A stretch of 41,510 nucleotides of DNA from Bacteroidales bacterium (GCA_019429365.1 JAHYJD010000021.1:1-41510), one strand, 5' to 3'. Shown: positions 6,395 to 15,924, numbered from the stretch's first letter. Translations and numbers: made by a program. Notes: generated from the sequence alone by a model not told the origin.

Positions 6395-8540
6395 ATTCGG
6401 CCAGTTCCAGGTTAAGTTCTTTTCTGACCAGGTCGGTGCTTTTTATCCGGATTTTTACCGGGCTGCCCAGCTTGTAAACCTTTCGTTTGTTGTGGCCAAT
6501 TACCTGGAAGTTATCTTCGTCTAGGTAGTAGTAATCGTCGGCCATATCGCTCAGGCGTACCATCCCTTCCACTTTGTTTTCCTTAATTTCCACAAAAATG
6601 CCCCATTTGCTCACGCCGGAAATCAGTCCTTCGAACACCTGGCCTATCTTGTCGGCCATAAATTCTACCTGCTTCAGTTTTATGGAATCGCGTTCTGCAT
6701 CCTGCGCTTTCTTTTCCATGTCAGACGAATGTTTGCACAGCTCTTCAAAATGTTCGGCAGGGGCACTGGGCTTTCCATTGGCGTAGTCGAACAGCAGGCG
6801 GTGGGCCATCATATCGGGATAGCGCCTGATAGGGGAGGTGAAGTGACTGTAATAGTCGAATCCTAGTCCATAGTGGCCAATATTATGGGTAGAATATATT
6901 GCCTTTGCCATAGAGCGGATGGCCAGGGTTTCGATGAGGTTTTCTTCGCCTTTGCCCTGGGCATCTTCGAGGAGTTTATTGAACGACTGGGAAATGTTTT
7001 TTCGGGTGTCGGTTTTTAACCTGTAGCCCAGCTTGGATACAAATTCTGAAAGAGTGGTGAGTTTTTCCAGATTAGGCAGGTCATGGATGCGATACACAAA
7101 GGTTTTCGCCTTTTTATTTACCCTTGGTTTTCCAATCCGTTCGGCAACGGTGCGGTTGGCCAGCAGCATAAACTCTTCAATGAGCTTATGGGCCTCCTTT
7201 TGCTCCTTAAAATACACCTCAATGGGCTTGCCTTTTTCATCGAGATTAAATTTTACTTCCTTCTTGTCGAAAGAAATGGCGCCATCTTTCATACGGCGGT
7301 CGCGAATAATTTTTGCCAGTTGGTTTAGGCTTAGAATGGCCTCGCTGTGTTTTCCTTTTTCTTCTTCAATAATTTGTTGGGCCTCCTCATAACTGAAGCG
7401 TGCATCGCAATTGATAATGGTTTTGGCAATGCGCGATTTTAGCACCCGGCCTTTTTCGTTTATGTTAAAAATAACAGAATAACAGAGCTTATCAGTGTTA
7501 GGATTTAATGAACAAAGCTGGTTTGAGAGTTTTTCGGGCAGCATAGGAATGGTGCGGTCCACCAGGTAAATACTGGTGGCGCGGTTTATGGCTTCTTTTT
7601 CAATAATGCCTCCCGGGCGCACGTAATGGGTTACGTCGGCAATATGTACCCCAATTTCCCAGAGATTGTCTTCCAGGGGTTTCCACGAAAGTGCGTCATC
7701 AAGGTCTTTGGCGTCATGCGGGTCGATGGTAAACGTAAGCACCTGGCGAAAATCTTCGCGCTTATCAATTTCCTGCTGGGTAATTTCGCCGGGAATTTTC
7801 TCCGCAGCCATTTCTACCTCCTTTTCGAAGCGTGCTGGTAAGCCATACTGGGCAAGGATGGCATGCATTTCCACTTCATTTTCGCCTGGTTCGCCAAGCA
7901 CCTCAATGACTTTTCCGAAAGGGTTTTTGGCCGGAGGAGCCCAATCGGTGATTTCTGCAATAACTTTTTGTCCGTTTTTTGCCCCATTTAAATGCTCGAG
8001 CGGAATAAAAATATCTACCGGCATGGTTTTACTGTCAGGCAAAAGAAAGGCAAACTGCTTGCTCAACTGAATAACTCCCACCCAATTCTTGTTGGTTCGC
8101 TCCAGCACTTCAATAATTTCACCTTCGGTTTTATGGTTTTTCCTTTTAGGAAAAAGGCGCACTTTTACAATATCGTCGTGTAGTGCATATCCCGTATTGT
8201 TCGATGGAATTAAAATGTCTTCAAGCATTTCATCGCTTATGATATAGGCCTTTCCGGTTTGTTTCATATCTACCCGGCCCGTAATAAAGGGACCCATTTT
8301 TTTCTGCTTATCTGCATATAACGGACTCAGTTTAAACTTTCCCTGATATGCTTCAATCAGAATGTTTTCCTTGGCAAGGTTATATAAAACCCCGGAAATA
8401 AATTTTCGGTTCTCCTGTCCTTCGTTGCCAAGGGCTTTGGCTACTTGCTTATAGTTATATAATGAATCGCTGTTTTTGTTAAAAAGGGCAATAATTTGAT
8501 CCTTTAAACCGGCCTTAATGCTTTCTTTTTTCTTCTTCAT
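6393..8540 (-). CDS. rnr: Ribonuclease R
   Basis: This 715-residue 3'-to-5' exoribonuclease of the RNase II/RNB family degrades structured RNA and takes part in rRNA and mRNA quality control. Order of domains: a basic helical winged-helix start (1-75), cold-shock OB domains (about 80-225), the RNB catalytic domain with IDPHDAKDLDDALS at 272-285 (the aspartates that bind Mg), FTSPIRRYPDMMAHR near 570, and a C-terminal S1 domain (about 630-712, GLISGVSKWGIFVEI). Length is normal for Bacteroidota. It is a single gene that converges with the LytTR gene and diverges from the DUF4175 gene. Confidence 0.97.
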   Translation of the reverse strand: MKKKKESIKAGLKDQIIALFNKNSDSLYNYKQVAKALGNEGQENRKFISGVLYNLAKENILIEAYQGKFKLSPLYADKQKKMGPFITGRVDMKQTGKAYIISDEMLEDILIPSNNTGYALHDDIVKVRLFPKRKNHKTEGEIIEVLERTNKNWVGVIQLSKQFAFLLPDSKTMPVDIFIPLEHLNGAKNGQKVIAEITDWAPPAKNPFGKVIEVLGEPGENEVEMHAILAQYGLPARFEKEVEMAAEKIPGEITQQEIDKREDFRQVLTFTIDPHDAKDLDDALSWKPLEDNLWEIGVHIADVTHYVRPGGIIEKEAINRATSIYLVDRTIPMLPEKLSNQLCSLNPNTDKLCYSVIFNINEKGRVLKSRIAKTIINCDARFSYEEAQQIIEEEKGKHSEAILSLNQLAKIIRDRRMKDGAISFDKKEVKFNLDEKGKPIEVYFKEQKEAHKLIEEFMLLANRTVAERIGKPRVNKKAKTFVYRIHDLPNLEKLTTLSEFVSKLGYRLKTDTRKNISQSFNKLLEDAQGKGEENLIETLAIRSMAKAIYSTHNIGHYGLGFDYYSHFTSPIRRYPDMMAHRLLFDYANGKPSAPAEHFEELCKHSSDMEKKAQDAERDSIKLKQVEFMADKIGQVFEGLISGVSKWGIFVEIKENKVEGMVRLSDMADDYYYLDEDNFQVIGHNKRKVYKLGSPVKIRIKSTDLVRKELNLELAE

Positions 8541-8614
8541 TGTATTTTGGCTTGAAAATGGTTTTGTATCATTTTAAAGTTTTGAGCGTTATTACTTCAA
8601 ACCAACGAAGTCAA

Positions 8615-8622
8615 TAACTTTG
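8615..8622 (+). promoter_or_regulatory. Possible -7 element for the DUF4175 operon
   Basis: TAACTTTG fits TAnnTTTG exactly, 80 bases before the start codon. No good -33 element is seen at the right distance. It would drive the run of plus-strand genes that begins at 8702. Confidence 0.45.
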
Positions 8623-8701
8623 CAATTTAAGGTTTTTTGGGCTGAAAGCCCCTTAAAATTTTGTAAATTTAGGATTCTGATCAATATGGAGTTAGATTTT
8701 T

Positions 8702-11700
8702 ATGGCTGGAAATTTTGATATTCTTCTTGAAAAACTCGACCGGTTTATCAGGCGATATTACCTTAATTTGTTGATTAAGGGGAGTTTGCTTTTTGGAGCA
8801 GGGTTTTTGCTTTTGTTTCTTGGTTTTTCGCTGCTCGAATATTTTGGCTATTTCGGCACCGGGGTGCGTTTTGTGCTTTTTTACGGATTTTTGCTTTTCA
8901 ATGTCCTTGTTTTAATTCGTTATGTGGCGAGGCCACTGGCTGGTTTTCTTAAAATCGGGAATAGAATAGATACGACTGACGCCGCACAAATTATTGGTAA
9001 GCATTTTAAGCATGAAATACGCGATAAAATTACCAATGCCCTGCAGCTCAGGCATTATATGGAAGAAAATGCCGAAAGCCGTGAACTGATAATGGCTGGT
9101 ATCGATCAAAAATCTTCTTTTGCCCTGAAGGTACCTTTTGCCGATGCCATTGACTTAAAAGGAAATAAAAAGTACCTGCCTTTTTTCCTGTTTCCGCTGG
9201 TTTTGATATTCGGTATTTTGCTTGTTAGGCCGGCTTTTGTGGTTGAACCCGCCAGTCGCATTGCCCGTTACGAAATGCATTTTGAGAAACCTGCTCCTTT
9301 TTCTTTTGCTTTTGAAGGCGATCTGCAGGGTTTTCAGGGTGAAAACCTGACCATCCTTGCGCGCAGTCAGGGTGCTATTTTACCTGCACAGGCAAATATT
9401 CGTTTTGGTGGGGCCGAATTTGCCATGGCTCCCGATGGCAAAGGGTTGTTTTCTTACCAAGCGCGTAATCTGCAGGAAGCATTTTCCTTTTTCATTGAAT
9501 CACAAGGATTTGTGTTTGGACCATTTGATGTGAAAGTATTACAAAAACCTGCTTTTAGCCATTTTTCTGTTAATGTGGAAAATCCTGGATATACACGCCT
9601 GGGCGAGCAGCAGTTCAGCAATATAGGTGATCTGATGGTGGCAGAAGGTTCAAATATTTTGTGGGAGTTTAATACCAGGGGTAGCGGTAAGGTAAGTTTT
9701 GGTTTGGAAGATCGGAATGCCGAAGTATCTGAAATCCGTCCTGGTGTTTTTCAGGTAAAGCAACGTGCATCTAAATCTTTTTCCTATCATGTTTTTGCGT
9801 GGAATGAAGAAGTTGGAAACGGCGATTCGCTTAATTATTTCGTACAGGTTAAACCAGATGCCTTTCCGCAAATTCAGATTGAGGAGCAACAGGATTCCGT
9901 GCTGATCTCTCATTTGTTCTTCCGCGGGCTAATCCAGGACGATTACGGCTTTAGTCTTCTTGAATTCAGGTATCGTATTGTAAATGAGCGTCAAAGGCGG
10001 TCAGGGGAGGAGGGTGACTTTCTTTCTGAGAAACTGGTTTTCGATCCCAATTCGCTCAACCAAACCTTTTATCATCACTTCGACCTTAATTCGGTCTATG
10101 TGAGCCCCGGCGAAACAGTTGAGTACTTCTTTATGGTTGCCGACAATGATGGCGTCAACGGGCCTAAAACAAGCCGTAGCAGGCTTTTTTCACTGTATAT
10201 CCCAAGTCAGGAAGAATTGCTTGCCCAGTCAAGGGAAAGCAATGAGCAGATGAAAGAAGAGATCAGCGCCGGTATTTCTGATGTAAGGCAATCGAGAAGA
10301 GAAATTGAGGAGATTCGTCGTCAGATGCTCGAATCGGAACGCATGGACTGGCAACAACGCGATGCCCTCGAAAATCTGCTTGAAAAGCAGCAGGAGGTTC
10401 AGCAAAATTTTGAACAACTCAATGAAATGAGGCAAAGAAACGAGCTGCGCGATGAACAATTTATGGAACAAAACGAAAGGATTCGGGAGAAACAGGAAGA
10501 ATTAAATCGCCTTTATGAAGAGGTTGTATCTGATGAACTTCGTGAACTTATGGAAAAGATTCGCGAGGAACTGGATAAAATGGATCGCGAACAAGTATAT
10601 GATATGCTGAACCAAATGGAATTTGAAATGGGGCAGCTTGAAAATCAAATGGATAGGGCGCTGGAATTCTTTAAACAACTGGAACTGGAACGTTTGCTTC
10701 AGCAAAGCATGGATATGCTTGATCAGGCCAAACTAGAGCAAGATGAAGTTATGGAAGATACTGGTTCCGGGAGCACTGATAATAATCAACTAATTGAAGA
10801 TCAGGAAGATATTAATAAAAAACTGGAAACCCTTAGTGATTTGCTTGAAGAATTCCGGGATAAGAATGAACAGCTTCAACGACCGCATCGTATCGACGAT
10901 ACAAGTGATATTGAAAACGCTATGAAGCAAGACCTTCAAAAGGCACTGGAGCAACTTCAGGAAGGACAACTGCAGCGATCACTTCAGAACCAGGAAGGTG
11001 GAAGGCAAAAAATGGATCAGCTCAGCATGCGCCTGCAAAGTATGCAGGAAAGAATGGGAGAGGAGCAGCTCGCTGAAGATGCCAGGGCTTTGCGAACCAT
11101 ACTTGAAAACCTGCTGAAAAGTAGTTTTTCGCAGGAAGAGCTGTTACTTGAAGTGCGCACCATCAACGTGAATGATCCGCGTTACGTTGAACTGATTCAG
11201 GAACAGCGTAAGATTCAGGAAGACCTGAAAATGATTGAAGATTCGCTAGTGGCCCTTAGCAAAAGGCAAATGGCCATTGGTTCATTTGTTAACCGCGAGA
11301 TTGGCGAAATTAACATGAACCTTGAAAGGGGTATGTTCGAACTGGTAAACCGCAGGCGTTTTCAAGGGGCCAGCCGACAACAATTTGTTATGACTCATAT
11401 TAACAATTTGGCACTTTTGCTTAATGAAAGCCTGCAAAATATGCAGATGCAAATGGCGGCCAATGCTGCCGGTGATCCGCAAAGCGATGGGCAATGCCAA
11501 TCGGGATTCCCTGGACTGAGGGAAATGCAGGAGCAACTCAATCAAATGCTTGAACAGTTGCAGCAAGGCCACCAACCCTTGCCTGGAGAATCCGGTCAGC
11601 CCATGTCAGTTAGTGAGCAACTTGCCCGCATGGCTGCTGAACAGGAAGCCATTCGCAACCAACTGAAAAGGCTAGCCGATGAGCTGAAGCAGGGCGGGGT

Positions 11701-12028
11701 GGATGGTAGTGGGCTCGATCAGCTTCAGCGCGACATGGAGCGCACAGAACTTGATATTGTTACCCGTAACATTACCCGGCAAACCATTCAGCGGCAGCAA
11801 CGAATTCTTACGCGCTTGCTCGAGCATGAGCAGGCGCAGCTGCAACGTGAGCAAGAAGAACGGCGCGAGGGTACTACTGCAAAAAATTACGAATTAAGTA
11901 ACCCTGCCGATGTTTTTGAGTATAATAGGATAAGAAACCGCGAATTGGAAATGCTCCGCAGTCTGCCTCCGGGCATGAAGCCTTTCTACCGGTCGCTTGT
12001 AGAAACCTATTTCCTTAACGTAGAATAA
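8702..12028 (+). CDS. DUF4175-family membrane protein with long coiled coil
   Basis: This 1108-residue protein is a common but uncharacterised Bacteroidota family. Three hydrophobic segments are visible at about 20-48, 54-76 and 153-175. Next comes a beta-rich extracytoplasmic part (about 180-490). From about 500 onwards there are long heptad-like helices very rich in Q, E, M, R and L, with blocks such as EQMKEEISAG and QLNQMLEQLQQ, and few charged breaks. The C-terminus returns to a short globular end (LPPGMKPFYRSLVETYF). The next gene starts 7 bases downstream, so it heads an operon with the HATPase-like gene, ybeY and mnmG. A structural or stress role at the membrane is possible, but I cannot assign one. 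Confidence 0.85.
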   Translation: MAGNFDILLEKLDRFIRRYYLNLLIKGSLLFGAGFLLLFLGFSLLEYFGYFGTGVRFVLFYGFLLFNVLVLIRYVARPLAGFLKIGNRIDTTDAAQIIGKHFKHEIRDKITNALQLRHYMEENAESRELIMAGIDQKSSFALKVPFADAIDLKGNKKYLPFFLFPLVLIFGILLVRPAFVVEPASRIARYEMHFEKPAPFSFAFEGDLQGFQGENLTILARSQGAILPAQANIRFGGAEFAMAPDGKGLFSYQARNLQEAFSFFIESQGFVFGPFDVKVLQKPAFSHFSVNVENPGYTRLGEQQFSNIGDLMVAEGSNILWEFNTRGSGKVSFGLEDRNAEVSEIRPGVFQVKQRASKSFSYHVFAWNEEVGNGDSLNYFVQVKPDAFPQIQIEEQQDSVLISHLFFRGLIQDDYGFSLLEFRYRIVNERQRRSGEEGDFLSEKLVFDPNSLNQTFYHHFDLNSVYVSPGETVEYFFMVADNDGVNGPKTSRSRLFSLYIPSQEELLAQSRESNEQMKEEISAGISDVRQSRREIEEIRRQMLESERMDWQQRDALENLLEKQQEVQQNFEQLNEMRQRNELRDEQFMEQNERIREKQEELNRLYEEVVSDELRELMEKIREELDKMDREQVYDMLNQMEFEMGQLENQMDRALEFFKQLELERLLQQSMDMLDQAKLEQDEVMEDTGSGSTDNNQLIEDQEDINKKLETLSDLLEEFRDKNEQLQRPHRIDDTSDIENAMKQDLQKALEQLQEGQLQRSLQNQEGGRQKMDQLSMRLQSMQERMGEEQLAEDARALRTILENLLKSSFSQEELLLEVRTINVNDPRYVELIQEQRKIQEDLKMIEDSLVALSKRQMAIGSFVNREIGEINMNLERGMFELVNRRRFQGASRQQFVMTHINNLALLLNESLQNMQMQMAANAAGDPQSDGQCQSGFPGLREMQEQLNQMLEQLQQGHQPLPGESGQPMSVSEQLARMAAEQEAIRNQLKRLADELKQGGVDGSGLDQLQRDMERTELDIVTRNITRQTIQRQQRILTRLLEHEQAQLQREQEERREGTTAKNYELSNPADVFEYNRIRNRELEMLRSLPPGMKPFYRSLVETYFLNVE

Positions 12029-12035
12029 AACCACC

Positions 12036-12530
12036 ATGGTTGAACTCGAAAAACATCTCAGGCTTAAGGCCCGGAAAGAAGAAATCCATAAACTGGAAGC
12101 CTTTGTTGAAAAAGTGTGCGATCAATACAACATTTTTCATTCTTATTTCGGAAACATTCTGTTTTCTGTGTCAGAAGCCTTTGAGTTCGCGGTAAACGAA
12201 AAAGGCAACAAGCTGAAGTATGTAGATATTTATTTTGAATCAAGACCCAATGGGCTTGTTTTTAAGGTTTCGCTTTCCGATCGTTTTCTTGAAATTGCGG
12301 CTTTGTTTCAGGAAGAAACCGATACCGCCCTGGAAGCCGAAGAAATGACTGATGGTGAACGCAGCATGGTGATGATACGAATGCTCAGCGACGAGGTTAA
12401 CTTCGATGCCCAGGCCGAACTTATGGAAATGGTTTTTTATATTACCAGCATTAACCAACATCTTACCCGTGAACGGATCAGGCTGCTTGATGAATACTTT
12501 GAGAAAATCAACGTAAAAAAAACGGTTTGA
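12036..12530 (+). CDS. Degenerate anti-sigma-factor-like HATPase protein
   Basis: This 164-residue protein has the size and pattern of RsbW/SpoIIAB-type serine kinases (anti-sigma factors). The central helix VSEAFEFAVNEKGN (45-58) lines up with the N box, but the usual Asn that holds Mg is replaced by Phe51. The lid region reads GERSMVMIRMLSDEVNF (107-123), where active kinases have a GRG-like loop. I therefore infer a protein of that fold that probably does not hydrolyse ATP. It starts 7 bases after the DUF4175 gene and its stop abuts the ybeY start, so all are translated from one message. The partner sigma or anti-anti-sigma factor is not in the window. Confidence 0.7.
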   Translation: MVELEKHLRLKARKEEIHKLEAFVEKVCDQYNIFHSYFGNILFSVSEAFEFAVNEKGNKLKYVDIYFESRPNGLVFKVSLSDRFLEIAALFQEETDTALEAEEMTDGERSMVMIRMLSDEVNFDAQAELMEMVFYITSINQHLTRERIRLLDEYFEKINVKKTV

Positions 12531-12959
12531 TTGAAAAAAGCCAATATTGATTTTTATTTTGAAGGGGTGGACATCGGGGATTTTCCTGAAAAGGAAATCC
12601 GTGATTGGGTAGTGCGCGTGATTTTAAGCGAAGGTGGCAAACCTGGCGATATTTCGTATATCTTTTGTGATGATGAATACCTGCTGCAATTGAACTTACA
12701 GTATTTGCAGCATGATACCCTTACCGATATTATTACCTTCGATTATGGGGAGGAAACTGGCCTGGTTTCCGGCGATGTTTTTATCAGCCTTGATCGCGTT
12801 AAGGATAACGCAGCCGAATTGAACTTTTCCTTTGATGAGGAGTTAAAAAGAGTAATCATTCACGGCGTGCTTCATCTTTTGGGCTATAAAGACAAAGCGC
12901 CCGCCGATGAGGAGCTCATGCGCCAAAAAGAGAATTATTACTTAACTTTGCAGGCTTAA
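12531..12959 (+). CDS. ybeY: rRNA maturation RNase YbeY
   Basis: This 142-residue metal-dependent endoribonuclease is needed for 16S rRNA 3'-end maturation and ribosome quality control. The motif HGVLHLLGYKD (111-121) supplies H111 and H115. The third ligand, a histidine in most bacteria, is Asp121, as I recall for other Bacteroidota. TDIITFDY and SGDVFISLD (65-88) are conserved. The start is a TTG directly behind the TGA of the preceding gene, without a gap, which points to coupled translation. Downstream, mnmG begins after 15 bases. Confidence 0.93.
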   Translation: MKKANIDFYFEGVDIGDFPEKEIRDWVVRVILSEGGKPGDISYIFCDDEYLLQLNLQYLQHDTLTDIITFDYGEETGLVSGDVFISLDRVKDNAAELNFSFDEELKRVIIHGVLHLLGYKDKAPADEELMRQKENYYLTLQA

Positions 12960-12974
12960 TTTTCTTGTAATTAG

Positions 12975-14852
12975 ATGTTTGAACACTACGATATTATTGT
13001 GGTGGGAGGAGGGCATGCAGGCAGTGAAGCTGCGGCAGCCGGAGCCCGTATGGGTTCTAAAGTACTCCTTGTAACCATGAATCTTGCTGGCATTGCCCAA
13101 ATGTCGTGTAACCCAGCCATGGGAGGCATTGCCAAAGGGCAAATCGTGCGCGAGATCGACGCCTTGGGTGGCTATTCTGGCATTGTGACCGATCATACCA
13201 TGGTGCAGTTTCGCATGCTTAACCGAAGCAAAGGACCAGCCATGTGGAGTCCAAGGGCCCAAAGCGACCGCATTTTGTTTTCACAGAAATGGCGCGAAAT
13301 GCTTGAGAAGATTCCCAATGTGCATTTCTGGCAGGATACGGTTACTGAAATAATTTCCGAAAAAGGCAAAGCAATAGGGGTAAGGACTGGCTTTGGAGGC
13401 GAGTTATTTGCCAAAACTATTATTATTACCAGCGGTACTTTTCTAAATGGCAAAATTCATATCGGACAGAAAAACTTTAGTGGAGGAAGGCTTGGAGATG
13501 CCAATGCCACGGGTTTGACTGAGAATCTTCTCAGTTTTGGTATTGAAAGCGAAAGGCTTAAAACCGGCACACCGGTGAGGGTAGATGGACGCACCATCGA
13601 CTTTTCAAAAATGATCGAACAAAAAGGGGATGATGAACCGGGTCGTTTTTCCTTCCTTGATACGCCGAAATTGGAACGACAACTGAGTTGTTATCTGACC
13701 TACACCAGCGATGAGGTGCATGATATACTGCGCACTGGTTTTGATTTTTCGCCAATGTTTGCAGGCCGTATCCAGGGAACTGGCCCACGCTATTGCCCTT
13801 CTATTGAAGACAAGATCGATCGTTTTTCTGAGAAGGATCGTCACCAGTTGTTTATCGAACCCGAAGGCTGGACCAGCAATGAATATTATGTGAACGGTTT
13901 TTCAAGCAGTTTGCCCGAGGAAGTGCAGTTTAAAGCGCTTCGGAAGATCGCTGGTTTTGAACAGGCTCGCATTCTTAAGCCAGGGTATGCCATTGAATAC
14001 GATTATTTTCCGCCGACACAGCTGCAGTTTTCCCTGGAGTCGCGTAAACTTGAAAACCTTTTCTTTGCCGGTCAGGTAAATGGAACCACGGGGTACGAAG
14101 AAGCTGCCGGTCAGGGGCTAATGGCCGGCATTAATGCGCATCTGAAAATTAGGGGTCAAGAACCTTTTGTCTTGAAAAGGTCGGAAGCATACATTGGCGT
14201 ATTGATTGACGACCTGGTTACGAAGGGCACCAACGAACCTTACCGAATGTTTACCAGCCGTGCCGAGTTTCGAATTTTGCTCCGGCAGGACAATGCCGAT
14301 CAGCGACTTACCCGAAAAGGGGTGGAGCTTGGCCTTGCCGAGCCCGAACGCCTGGAGCGCCTGGAAAGAAAAGAAACCATTATTTCTGATGTTGTTGGTT
14401 TCATGGCTAAAGAAAATGCAGATCCTGCTATGGTGAACCCTTACCTTGATTCCGTTTCTTCGGCTCCTATAAAAATTAAAAACAGGTTGGCCAATATATT
14501 GTTAAGGCCGCAGGTTTCGCTCAATGGGCTAATGGAGTGCGATAAAAACCTTCAATCCTTTATTCACGGTTTTTCTGGTGAACCTGTTTTTGAAGAGGCC
14601 ATCGAATCTGCCGAGATACAGGTTAAGTATGCTGGCTACCTTGAAAAGGAAAAGGAAGTGGCCGAAAAGATTTCGAGACTGGAAAGTATCAGGCTTGGCG
14701 AAAACATCCATTATATGGAATTTAAAGCCCTCAGCATGGAAGCCCGGGAAAAGTTGCAAAAAGTAAAACCGCAGAATATTGGTCAGGCCAGTCGCATTAG
14801 CGGAATTACGCCATCCGACATTTCCGTGCTTTTGGTTCATCTTGGCCGGTGA
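12975..14852 (+). CDS. mnmG: tRNA uridine-5-carboxymethylaminomethyl modification enzyme MnmG (GidA)
   Basis: This 625-residue FAD protein works with MnmE (GTPase) to build the cmnm5 group on U34 of tRNAs for NNA/NNG codons. The FAD-binding GGGHAGSEAA at 11-20 follows the first strand IIVV. CNPAMGGIAKGQIVREIDALGG (46-67), TSGTFLNGKIHIGQ (about 152-165), the PRYCPSIEDKI loop and the GQVNGTTGYEEAAGQG segment are all present, and length is normal. It is fourth in the run DUF4175-HATPase-ybeY-mnmG. Two parS palindromes follow directly on its stop. In many bacteria gidA lies at the origin of replication. Confidence 0.98.
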   Translation: MFEHYDIIVVGGGHAGSEAAAAGARMGSKVLLVTMNLAGIAQMSCNPAMGGIAKGQIVREIDALGGYSGIVTDHTMVQFRMLNRSKGPAMWSPRAQSDRILFSQKWREMLEKIPNVHFWQDTVTEIISEKGKAIGVRTGFGGELFAKTIIITSGTFLNGKIHIGQKNFSGGRLGDANATGLTENLLSFGIESERLKTGTPVRVDGRTIDFSKMIEQKGDDEPGRFSFLDTPKLERQLSCYLTYTSDEVHDILRTGFDFSPMFAGRIQGTGPRYCPSIEDKIDRFSEKDRHQLFIEPEGWTSNEYYVNGFSSSLPEEVQFKALRKIAGFEQARILKPGYAIEYDYFPPTQLQFSLESRKLENLFFAGQVNGTTGYEEAAGQGLMAGINAHLKIRGQEPFVLKRSEAYIGVLIDDLVTKGTNEPYRMFTSRAEFRILLRQDNADQRLTRKGVELGLAEPERLERLERKETIISDVVGFMAKENADPAMVNPYLDSVSSAPIKIKNRLANILLRPQVSLNGLMECDKNLQSFIHGFSGEPVFEEAIESAEIQVKYAGYLEKEKEVAEKISRLESIRLGENIHYMEFKALSMEAREKLQKVKPQNIGQASRISGITPSDISVLLVHLGR

Positions 14853-14868
14853 TGTTTCACGTGAAACA
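14853..14868. promoter_or_regulatory. parS centromere site 1
   Basis: TGTTTCACGTGAAACA is a perfect 16-base palindrome identical to the bacterial parS consensus to which ParB/Spo0J binds for chromosome segregation. It abuts the mnmG stop codon. No parA or parB gene is in the window. Confidence 0.92.
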
Positions 14869-14897
14869 ATTTTTCTTTTTTATTTATTAACCTCGAA

Positions 14898-14913
14898 TGT
14901 TCCACGTGGAACA
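14898..14913. promoter_or_regulatory. parS centromere site 2
   Basis: TGTTCCACGTGGAACA is a perfect palindrome that keeps the CACGTG core and TGTT/AACA ends of parS. Its centre is 45 bases from that of the first site, and both fall between mnmG and the methyltransferase gene, outside coding sequence. Confidence 0.88.
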
Positions 14914-14921
14914 ATTTTAAA

Positions 14922-15821
14922 ATGGAAAATTTAAACCGGTGTCCGTTGTGTGGAGGAGAGGATATGAGCAGGCCTTTATTAAGCGCCCCCGATCATATGC
15001 TGACGACCGGCAACTATACCGTGGTGCGATGCCTTTCCTGCGAATTGTTGTATACCAACCCTCGGCCACACGAAAAAGACCTGGGTGCTTTTTACCAAAG
15101 CGAAAAATATATTTCGCATACAGAGCGTAAGAAAAACCTGCGAGAAAAAATTTATTTCAAGGTGCAATCCCTGATGCTTGCGCGAAAGGCTAGCCTCATA
15201 AATAAGCTGGAGAAAAACCAACAAAGACTGCTCGATGTGGGTTGTGGTACAGGTGCCTTCGCAAAGCACATGCAAGACATTGGTTATCAGGTTGTTGCCG
15301 TTGAACCCCAGGGTGCTGCAAGAGAAAAGGCCAATGAAAAAGGCTTGCAAGTGTATGAAAATCAGGAAGAAATACAAAAAAGCCATCATCTGGGCCTGGA
15401 TGTCATTACCCTTTGGCATGTGCTGGAACACCATGCCCGTTTTAAGGAAAGCCTGCAGCTATACTATGAAATGCTTGCCCCCGGAGGATGGCTGGTAGTG
15501 GCTGTGCCCCAATACCTGAGCTTTGATGCGCGCTTTTACAAATCGTGGTGGGCTGCCTGGGATCTGCCACGGCATCTGTTTCACTTCAGTGAGAAAACCT
15601 TGAAATTGGCCGCCTCACAGACAGGGTTCGAACTTAAGGCTGTAAAAGGAATGCCTTTCGATGCGTTTTATGTTTCCCTGCTCAGCGAACAATATCGCCA
15701 AACCCCGATGGGCCCCTTGCGTGCCATCATTATTGGTGCCTTTTCGAACCTGTTGGCCTTCTTCAGAATTAAGCCATGGTCGAGCCAGATCTTCGTTTTT
15801 CGAAAAACCGTAGAAAAATAA
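14922..15821 (+). CDS. Class I SAM-dependent methyltransferase with N-terminal zinc finger
   Basis: This 299-residue protein opens with a probable zinc ribbon, C7/C10 (CPLCGG) and C37/C40 (CLSC). The SAM-binding motif LLDVGCGTGAF follows at 103-113, then EPQGAAREKA and a methyltransferase core ending near 210 (LWHVLEHHARFKESL, LAPGGWLVVAVPQ). Sugar- and lipid-type methyltransferases of the Methyltransf_23 class have this build; the substrate cannot be told. It starts 8 bases after parS site 2 and is followed by a 103-base gap before the histidine kinase. Confidence 0.87.
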   Translation: MENLNRCPLCGGEDMSRPLLSAPDHMLTTGNYTVVRCLSCELLYTNPRPHEKDLGAFYQSEKYISHTERKKNLREKIYFKVQSLMLARKASLINKLEKNQQRLLDVGCGTGAFAKHMQDIGYQVVAVEPQGAAREKANEKGLQVYENQEEIQKSHHLGLDVITLWHVLEHHARFKESLQLYYEMLAPGGWLVVAVPQYLSFDARFYKSWWAAWDLPRHLFHFSEKTLKLAASQTGFELKAVKGMPFDAFYVSLLSEQYRQTPMGPLRAIIIGAFSNLLAFFRIKPWSSQIFVFRKTVEK

Positions 15822-15924
15822 TTCCTGAATTTACTTTGTGGAACGTTGTTTGAGGCATATTTGCCCTGTTGCCTTATTGCGCCTCAGTGATAGGCAAAAA
15901 ATTGTAAATTAGCAGTTATCTGGT

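Noticed and set aside
15830-15850. Third parS-like sequence (GTGGAACGTTG) before the histidine kinase
   Set aside because: It lacks the CACGTG core and is not palindromic.
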